From Actinomycetota bacterium (GTDB taxonomy: Bacteria; Actinomycetota; Actinomycetes; Propionibacteriales; Propionibacteriaceae): a stretch of DNA of 64,000 nucleotides. Both the position numbers and the translations under genes were made by a program. The notes beneath the pieces were generated by a model. The model saw only the letters and a program-made list of their open reading frames with translations, ran no database searches and was not told the origin of the DNA. The stretch is from the NCBI GenBank assembly GCA_020161795.1, contig JAIUOR010000044.1:1-64000 (forward strand), written 5' to 3'. Shown here one piece after another: positions 58,840 to 64,000 of the stretch; position 1 is the stretch's first letter; each line of letters starts with the position of its first letter.

Positions 58840-60429
58840 TCAGGGTTGTGTGCCGGGGTGAACGGGGGCTTGCTCCGTCGGAGAGTTCCGTCTGCGGCGT
58901 ATGACGGCCAGTCCAAGGAGCCAGGTGGCTGTGATGGCGGTGACTGCTCCTTCCAGGGGCAGGGCGAGCCAGGTGGCGGGAGTGGCGGCCGTGCGGATGG
59001 GGAGTTGCTCGACTCCGCGTGCCGCGGCGGGGCCGGTGCTGCGCGTGGTGGCGCGTCCGTAGGGGTCGATCAGTCCCGAGACGCCGCTGGTCGTGACGAC
59101 GAGGATCTCGCGGCGGAGTTCAGCGGCGCGGGCGCGAGTAATGGCGAACTGTTGCTCGATCTGGGTCGTGCCTTGGTACATGGCGTTGCTGCTCTGGACG
59201 ATCAGGAGTTGTGCCTCGGCGAGGTCGTGGACGGCGGCGTCGAAGGCGACGTCGAAGCAGGCCAGGACGCCGAGGGTAACGCGTGTGCCGTTGGTCAGGT
59301 GGACATTGAGGAGGCCGGGTTCGGTGCCGGCGACGGACTGTCGGCCGACGTAGCGCAGTTCGGGGATGAGCGGGAGGAGGATGTCTCGGCAGGGGATCCA
59401 TTCACCAAAAGGGACGATCGCGCGTTTGATGTAGGTGGGGCCGACTTGGCCGTCGGGTTGGGTCCACTGGGTGGCGGTGCGGCGCTGATCGGGTCCGGGG
59501 CCGTCGAGAATCGCGCCGATTAGGATGGGGCGTTGAACGCTCGCCAGGGCGGAGTCGACGAGCCGGCGGGTTTGAGGGTCGGTGCCGGGATCGAGATCGG
59601 TGGAGTTCTCCGGCCACACTACGAAGTCGGGGACCGGTTCGCGGCCGGCAGCAATGTCGGTGGCGAGGTCGGCGGTGGCGCGAGCCTGATTGGTGGTGAT
59701 GGTTCGCGGAGGTCCGAGCCCGTACACGCCCCCACCGGGGGCCCCGCCTTGAACCCAGCCGACGGTAGCGACCTGCTCTACCGGTACGGGTGGGAGCGCA
59801 TTGCCGGCCGCCGCGGTGATCCCGATGAGCAGGGCGCCGCCGGCGGCGGTGATGAGTCGGCGTGGCGAGCGCTGCTCGAGGAGCCAGGTGATCAGGTTGC
59901 CGGCCAGTGCGGTGGCGAGGCTGGCTCCGGCTACCCCGGCTAAGGGGAGGATCCCGGCGAGGGGGGCGTCGATCATGGTGTAGCCGAGGCGGAGCCAGCC
60001 GAACCCTCCGAAGGGGATGCGGGCAGCGGCATACTCGATGGCGAGCCAGGCTCCAGTTCCCAGAAGTGGCCACCAGCGGCTGCGGTTGGCGAGATGGAGC
60101 AACGCGCCGAGGAGGCCGTACCAGGCTGACATGACCAGGATCAGCCCGATCGCCGCGCCGGTGTGGATGACGGACATCCACGACAAGGTGGTTCCAGCAA
60201 GCCCGAGGCCGAATGCGAGGCCGGCGGCGGCGGTGCGGGGGAGTGTGTGGGTCTGGCGGGCGGCCACGGCTAGTCCGGAGACTCCTAGCACGGTGACCGC
60301 CCACCAGCCGGTCGGCGCGAATCCCGCACCGGTGGCGACTCCGGCGGCACCCGCGACACCGATCCATATCCACGCAACCGGGAAAGTGGATCGCCCTTGG
60401 TGGAGCGGTGCCGGGAGGGTGACTATCAT
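58840..60429 (-). CDS. lnt: Apolipoprotein N-acyltransferase
   Basis: A 529-residue protein with an N-terminal eight-helix region and a carbon-nitrogen hydrolase domain. The catalytic triad is visible: VVWPENST (Glu), YIKRAIVPFGEWIP (Lys) and LACFDVAFD (Cys); PRGARPFGGFGW-type motif PFGGFGWLRLGY is present near residue 125. It adds the third acyl chain to lipoproteins. The start at ATG 60429 has a weak ribosome-binding site; a GTG at 60471 inside the lgt end is possible. It follows lgt by 28 bases. Confidence 0.9.
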   Translation of the reverse strand: MIVTLPAPLHQGRSTFPVAWIWIGVAGAAGVATGAGFAPTGWWAVTVLGVSGLAVAARQTHTLPRTAAAGLAFGLGLAGTTLSWMSVIHTGAAIGLILVMSAWYGLLGALLHLANRSRWWPLLGTGAWLAIEYAAARIPFGGFGWLRLGYTMIDAPLAGILPLAGVAGASLATALAGNLITWLLEQRSPRRLITAAGGALLIGITAAAGNALPPVPVEQVATVGWVQGGAPGGGVYGLGPPRTITTNQARATADLATDIAAGREPVPDFVVWPENSTDLDPGTDPQTRRLVDSALASVQRPILIGAILDGPGPDQRRTATQWTQPDGQVGPTYIKRAIVPFGEWIPCRDILLPLIPELRYVGRQSVAGTEPGLLNVHLTNGTRVTLGVLACFDVAFDAAVHDLAEAQLLIVQSSNAMYQGTTQIEQQFAITRARAAELRREILVVTTSGVSGLIDPYGRATTRSTGPAAARGVEQLPIRTAATPATWLALPLEGAVTAITATWLLGLAVIRRRRNSPTEQAPVHPGTQP

Positions 60430-60457
60430 CGTCGCCCAGATGTGGTGACGCGACCGG

Positions 60458-61243
60458 TCATGGCAGACCAACCCCAGTGGCGGTGAGGGTCGGGCTGAGC
60501 TCTGATGTGGCGGGCTGGGACCTGCGGCGGTCCTGGATGATCAGGAGCGCTCCGGCCACGATGCTGACGAGGCCGAACAGTTGAGCCTCGGTGAGCCCAA
60601 ACAGCGCGGCCGGGTTGATCCTGACGAACTCGACCAGCAGCCTGGCAAGCCCACTGAGCGCCAGGTAGGAGCCAAATACCGACACCGGCCGCCAGCGGCG
60701 TCCCAGCCACCACAGGATGCCAGCGATCACGAACGCGCCGAGGGCCTCGTACAGCTGGGTCGGGTGTACGGGGACATCGATCGGAACCGCGCCATTGGGG
60801 AAGGCCACACCCCAGGGAAGGTCGGTGGGCTGGCCCTGCGTGCCGTCGCCGGCGAGGAAGCAGCCGATCCGTCCGATGCCGTAGGCGACCGACAATGGCA
60901 TTGCCATCGCGCCAGCGACCACCCCGAGCGGAAGCTCGTGGCGGCGGGTGATGACCACCACGGCCAGCGCCCCACCGATCAGCCCGCCGTACCAGACGAA
61001 TCCGGAGCCGCCCAGCATGTGCCAGCTGAAGTGACCGATGTTGGCCAGCAGGTAGTAGATCTTGGCGGCGACGAATCCCCACACGGTCGCCCACAGCACC
61101 AGGGAGTAGGCCAGGTCCTTGCCGTATCCCAGGCGGGTGAACGCTTTGCGGAGCAGGAACGCTCCGACCAGCGCGGCGAGCGCCTTACTCACTCCGTAGG
61201 ACTGAATCTGGATCCCGTAGAACGAGAACAGCACGGGCCACAC
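60458..61243 (-). CDS. lgt: Prolipoprotein diacylglyceryl transferase, accessory copy
   Basis: A 261-residue membrane protein, with the Lgt signature GRIGCFLAGDGTQGQPTDLPW near residues 124-144 and HPTQLYE near 158-164. It transfers diacylglycerol from phosphatidylglycerol to lipoprotein Cys. GTG 61243 has GAAGGAG six bases upstream. Compared with the usual GRxGNFxNxE motif it has Cys-Phe-Leu-Ala-Gly-Asp, seen in accessory Lgt forms. A chromosomal housekeeping copy is expected elsewhere. It is divergent from the HMA chaperone and heads an lgt-lnt pair. Confidence 0.9.
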   Translation of the reverse strand: MWPVLFSFYGIQIQSYGVSKALAALVGAFLLRKAFTRLGYGKDLAYSLVLWATVWGFVAAKIYYLLANIGHFSWHMLGGSGFVWYGGLIGGALAVVVITRRHELPLGVVAGAMAMPLSVAYGIGRIGCFLAGDGTQGQPTDLPWGVAFPNGAVPIDVPVHPTQLYEALGAFVIAGILWWLGRRWRPVSVFGSYLALSGLARLLVEFVRINPAALFGLTEAQLFGLVSIVAGALLIIQDRRRSQPATSELSPTLTATGVGLP

Positions 61244-61265
61244 GTCGAACTCCTTCAGCCATCGG

Positions 61266-61287
61266 GCGCCCCCGTCTTTCGGGGCGC
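61266..61287 (-). promoter_or_regulatory. Hairpin in the lgt leader
   Basis: GCGCCCC (61266-61272) and GGGGCGC (61281-61287) form a seven-base stem with an eight-base loop 23 bases upstream of the lgt GTG. Could be an attenuator or stabilising stem. Confidence 0.4.
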
Positions 61288-61398
61288 TGTGGACCAGCCT
61301 GATCCGCGCGGATGAAGGAACCGATCAGGCGGGGGCAAGGTTTGGTCAAGACCCGCTTGGGTGCGCTTAGGTGGCCGCGATTCGGTGGGGTCTTGTCG

Positions 61399-61410
61399 GG
61401 ATCTTGACCG
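61399..61410 (+). promoter_or_regulatory. Repeated motif GGATCTTGACCG upstream of the HMA gene
   Basis: The same 12-mer is found again at 61790-61801, ahead of the P-type ATPase, in both cases 18-20 bases of extended similarity. It contains a TTGACC -35-like box, but no matching -10 is clear. Candidate shared metal-response site. Confidence 0.45.
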
Positions 61411-61478
61411 GAGCCTCACTGTCTGCGGACCTACGTCGTTCACCGTGGTGTCGTCGTTGGAGTGAAAGGAGCCAGACC

Positions 61479-61787
61479 ATGGCGAGAGCAGCCACCTACG
61501 GGGTGAGGGGTCTGATGTGCGTGCGCTGCGTCGTCAGCGCTATCGAGGAGGTGCGTGCCCTGCCCGGCGTCCACGGTGTCGGGGTTGACCTGGTGCCGCT
61601 AGGGGAGTCCTTCGTCACGGTCATCCCCGCCAGGGCGGCGACCAGCGAGGAGGTCCGCGCCAGTCTGAGCCGCGCCGGCTTCGAGTATCTCGGGCGACGC
61701 CCAAACCACCGGCACCACTGGGCAGGCGACGCCTCGCCCTACAGCGACGGGTCGCGGTCGACAAGTCGTCCTCATCGGCGAGCTTGA
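61479..61787 (+). CDS. HMA-domain metallochaperone (CopZ-like)
   Basis: A 102-residue protein with one heavy-metal-associated domain: RGLMCVRCVVSAIEEVRALPGV near residues 9-30 gives MCxxC instead of the usual GMTCxxC, and LSRAGFEYLG near 63-72 closes the ferredoxin-like fold. The C-terminus is His/Arg-rich (RRPNHRHHW). It binds Cu(I) and delivers it to the ATPase downstream. ATG 61479 follows AAAGGAG. The gene begins the copper transport unit and is divergent from lgt. Confidence 0.85.
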   Translation: MARAATYGVRGLMCVRCVVSAIEEVRALPGVHGVGVDLVPLGESFVTVIPARAATSEEVRASLSRAGFEYLGRRPNHRHHWAGDASPYSDGSRSTSRPHRRA

Positions 61788-61842
61788 TCGGATCTTGACC
61801 GAACGTGGCTGGTTTTCCCATGCCGTCAGGCGTACGGTGGCA

Positions 61843-61870
61843 GTGACAGATACCCCTAGGGGGTATATAT
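61843..61870 (+). promoter_or_regulatory. CsoR-type copper operator and promoter of the P-type ATPase
   Basis: ATACCCCTAGGGGGTAT at 61850-61866 is a near-perfect palindrome of the CsoR/RicR operator type. It lies between GTGACA (61843-61848, -35) and TATATAT (61864-61870, -10), so a Cu-free CsoR dimer-of-dimers would occlude the promoter. No csoR gene lies in this window. Confidence 0.85.
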
Positions 61871-61900
61871 GGATGATTGGTGAGAGTGAGGTTGGGTGCG

Positions 61901-64000
61901 ATGGTCTGGATCGTTCTGGGTGCGGCCGCAGGGCTGAGTGTGCTGCTCGGATGGTTCTTCTTTGGGCCGAAGCGAGCCGGCCGGGTGGTGGTTGAAGACG
62001 GGGTGCAGGTTGTCACGGTCACGGTCGACGGCGGCTACAGTCCGGACCTGATCGAAGGCGTTCGACCCGGTGTGCCGGTACGGCTGTTGTTCGACCGGCG
62101 GGAGAGCGGGGAGTGCACCTCGCGGGTTGTGATGCCGGACTTCAAGGTCAACGCATCGCTGCCGGCCTATCGCACGACCGCGGTGGAGTTCGTCCCGGCC
62201 GAGGCCGGGGAGTACCGGTTCGCGTGTGGGATGAACATGGTTTCCGGCGTGATCCGGGTCAGCGGGAACCCGCCGGATGATGTCCCCGCCGCCGCTCCGG
62301 GTGTTCCAGCGCCTGTCACACGTCCGGCGGACGGTGACGATATCGGTCCCACGGCGAGTGGGTTCAGCGACTCGGAGGCTGAGGAGGAGGCCGAGCGCGC
62401 CGCCGAGATTCGGGACCTGACCCGTAGGGTGATCGTGGGCGGGGTGTTGACCCTGCCGGTGCTGTTCGCGGTGATGGCGCACGAGTTGTTCGGCGCCATG
62501 TGGGTGCCGGAGATCCTGCTCAACCCCTGGTTCCAGTTGGTGCTGGTGGCGCCGGTGATGCTCTACACCGGCTGGCCGATCCACCGCACAGGCTGGCGGG
62601 CGCTGTCGCACCGAACCGCTGACATGAACTCGCTGATCACCTTGGGCACGGTCGCGGCCTTCGGCTACAGCCTGGTCGTGACCTTCCTTCCCGCTGTTCT
62701 TCCGGAGAGCCTTCGTGAGGTCTACTTCGAGGCGGTCGGAGTGATCATCACCTTGATCCTGTTGGGTCGGCTGCTGGAGACCAAGGCGAAGGCCGGGACC
62801 GGGGAGGCGATCCGCAAGTTGATCGGGCTCCAGCCTCGCACTGCCCGGATCCAGCGCGATGGCGCTGAGCTCGAGGTCGGCATCGACGAGGTGCGAGTCG
62901 GCGACATCGTCCTGATTCGTCCTGGAGAGAAGCTTCCTGTCGACGGCGAGGTGATCAGCGGATCCTCCGCCGTGGACGAGTCGATGGTGACCGGTGAGTC
63001 CATCCCGGTCACCAAGTCGGTCGGGGACGCGGTCATCGGTGCCACCATCAACGCCACCGGCGCGTTGAGCTACCGCGCCACCAAGGTCGGTGCCGACACC
63101 ATGCTCGCCCAGATCATCAAGCTGGTCCGCGAGGCCCAGGGCTCCAAGGCGCCGATCCAGCGGCTCGCGGACAAGGTGTCGAGCTACTTCGTCCCGGCGG
63201 TGATCCTGATCGCGGTCTGGACCGCGGCCAGCTGGGTGCTGTTCGGCCCACCGCCGGTGTTCATCTTCGCCCTCGTCGCGGCGGTGTCGGTGCTGATCAT
63301 CGCCTGCCCGTGCGCCCTTGGCCTGGCCACGCCGATGTCGATCACCGTCGGCACCGGCAAGGGCGCCGCCCACGGCATTCTGATCCGCTCTGCGGAAGCA
63401 CTGGAGACGGCGCACCAGCTGGATTCCATCATCCTGGACAAGACCGGAACCATCACCAAGGGCGTCCCCGCCCTGACCGACGTACTGCCAGCCGGTGAAC
63501 TGACCGAGGACCGGTTGCTGGCGGCGGTCGCGGCGGTCGAACGTTCCTCGGAGCATCCGCTGGCGACCGCGATCGTGACCGGTGCCACCGACCGGGGGCT
63601 GGCCCTGCCAGCGGTGACCGACTTCGACTCGATCACCGGTCAGGGCGTCCTGGGACGCGTGGACGGCCAGGTGGTGTGGGTCGGCAACCGGCGGCTGCTC
63701 GAGGCCGCCGGCGTCGATGTGGCCCCGCTGCTGGCCGGCCACGACTGGCTCGCCTCCCAGGGCAAGACACCCATGCTCGTCGCATTCGACGACCGCCCTG
63801 CCGGCGTGATCGGCGTGGCCGACACCCTCAAGGACGGCTCCGCCGCGGCGGTTGCCGCGCTGGAGCAGCGCGGTATCGAAGTCGTCATGATGACCGGTGA
63901 CAACCGAGCCACGGCGGCCGCGATCGCCGCCCAGGTCGGGATCCGGCGGGTCGTCGCCGAGGTGCTGCCCGAGCACAAGGCCGCCGAGGTGCGGCGGCTG
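61901..64000 (+). CDS. Copper P1B-type ATPase with N-terminal cupredoxin domain (3' end outside window)
   Basis: The open frame runs from ATG 61901 to the right edge (700 codons, no stop). Residues 2-21 form a helix followed by PKRAGR; residues ~30-135 are a cupredoxin-like domain ([42 protein letters not shown]); a Pro/acidic linker leads to the P-type core: TGESIPV near 366, [13 protein letters not shown] near 466-478 (copper-type CPC), DKTGTITKG near 513, SSEHPLATA near 550 and [10 protein letters not shown] near 665. There is no HMA domain, so the cupredoxin takes its place. GTGs at 61880 and 61886 are alternative starts. It exports Cu(I), probably. Confidence 0.92.
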   Translation, partial: MVWIVLGAAAGLSVLLGWFFFGPKRAGRVVVEDGVQVVTVTVDGGYSPDLIEGVRPGVPVRLLFDRRESGECTSRVVMPDFKVNASLPAYRTTAVEFVPAEAGEYRFACGMNMVSGVIRVSGNPPDDVPAAAPGVPAPVTRPADGDDIGPTASGFSDSEAEEEAERAAEIRDLTRRVIVGGVLTLPVLFAVMAHELFGAMWVPEILLNPWFQLVLVAPVMLYTGWPIHRTGWRALSHRTADMNSLITLGTVAAFGYSLVVTFLPAVLPESLREVYFEAVGVIITLILLGRLLETKAKAGTGEAIRKLIGLQPRTARIQRDGAELEVGIDEVRVGDIVLIRPGEKLPVDGEVISGSSAVDESMVTGESIPVTKSVGDAVIGATINATGALSYRATKVGADTMLAQIIKLVREAQGSKAPIQRLADKVSSYFVPAVILIAVWTAASWVLFGPPPVFIFALVAAVSVLIIACPCALGLATPMSITVGTGKGAAHGILIRSAEALETAHQLDSIILDKTGTITKGVPALTDVLPAGELTEDRLLAAVAAVERSSEHPLATAIVTGATDRGLALPAVTDFDSITGQGVLGRVDGQVVWVGNRRLLEAAGVDVAPLLAGHDWLASQGKTPMLVAFDDRPAGVIGVADTLKDGSAAAVAALEQRGIEVVMMTGDNRATAAAIAAQVGIRRVVAEVLPEHKAAEVRRL

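Noticed and set aside
61856-63976. 706-codon minus-strand frame opposite the copper ATPase
   Set aside because: The plus frame has every P-type ATPase motif through to the window edge; the minus frame has none.

Overview
The window is high-GC DNA with actinobacterial gene order and promoters. It most likely comes from a Propionibacteriaceae-type chromosome; this is inferred mainly from a ~1124-residue protein resembling the pyrophosphate-type PEP carboxykinase known from Propionibacterium, an actinobacterial LigB, a DUF4395 gene beside cysE and a poly-cysteine leader peptide. Both ends cut through genes.

Bases 1-13,400 form a cell-surface polysaccharide locus: WecG/TagA-type glycosyltransferase, two lipoproteins, a Wzz-like protein with a decayed kinase domain, a Wzx-type flippase, a CDP-glycerol transferase, an APH-like kinase, a PAPS-type sulfotransferase, a Wzy polymerase fused to a Wzz-like domain, and a convergent polyprenyl-phosphate sugar transferase. 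Bases 13,888-18,919 are a tightly overlapping operon (TauE/SafE-type transporter, cysC, cysQ, cysD, cysN) that makes PAPS and removes PAP but lacks any PAPS/sulfite reductase. Together these suggest a sulfated surface glycan.

Bases 18,994-28,654 hold a secreted DNRLRE/GH26-like protein, a methyltransferase, a YwiC-like membrane protein, an RsmC-like methyltransferase carrying two palindromic repeats in its reading frame, a GPH-family symporter and the PEP carboxykinase candidate. Bases 28,677-37,000 are a sugar module: fructose-6-phosphate aldolase, fructose-type PTS EIIBCA, DeoR regulator, glycyl-radical enzyme with activase, and LacI regulator. The enzyme has the GCVE motif of dehydratases rather than the Cys-Cys of pyruvate formate-lyase, so a PTS/dehydratase/aldolase route for an unusual sugar is likely.

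Bases 37,172-54,836 are mixed: a PQQ-propeller lipoprotein, serine hydrolase, ferredoxin-reductase-like flavoprotein, Nudix hydrolase with an unknown membrane partner, HerA-like ATPase, a TPP riboswitch with thiB-thiP-thiQ (interrupted between thiB and thiP by a 14-bp minisatellite and a 150-bp structured tandem repeat), a PfkB kinase, a poly-Cys leader with cysE, and ligB.

Bases 54,900-58,400 are mobile-element debris: a packed minus-strand tRNA array with two intact-looking tRNAs, a degenerate one and tRNA-like minihelices, two broken BTAD-type genes and an IS256-family insertion. Bases 58,400-64,000 are a copper island: a small membrane protein, accessory lnt and lgt, an HMA-type metallochaperone, a CsoR-type operator, and a P1B ATPase with an N-terminal cupredoxin domain that runs off the right edge.
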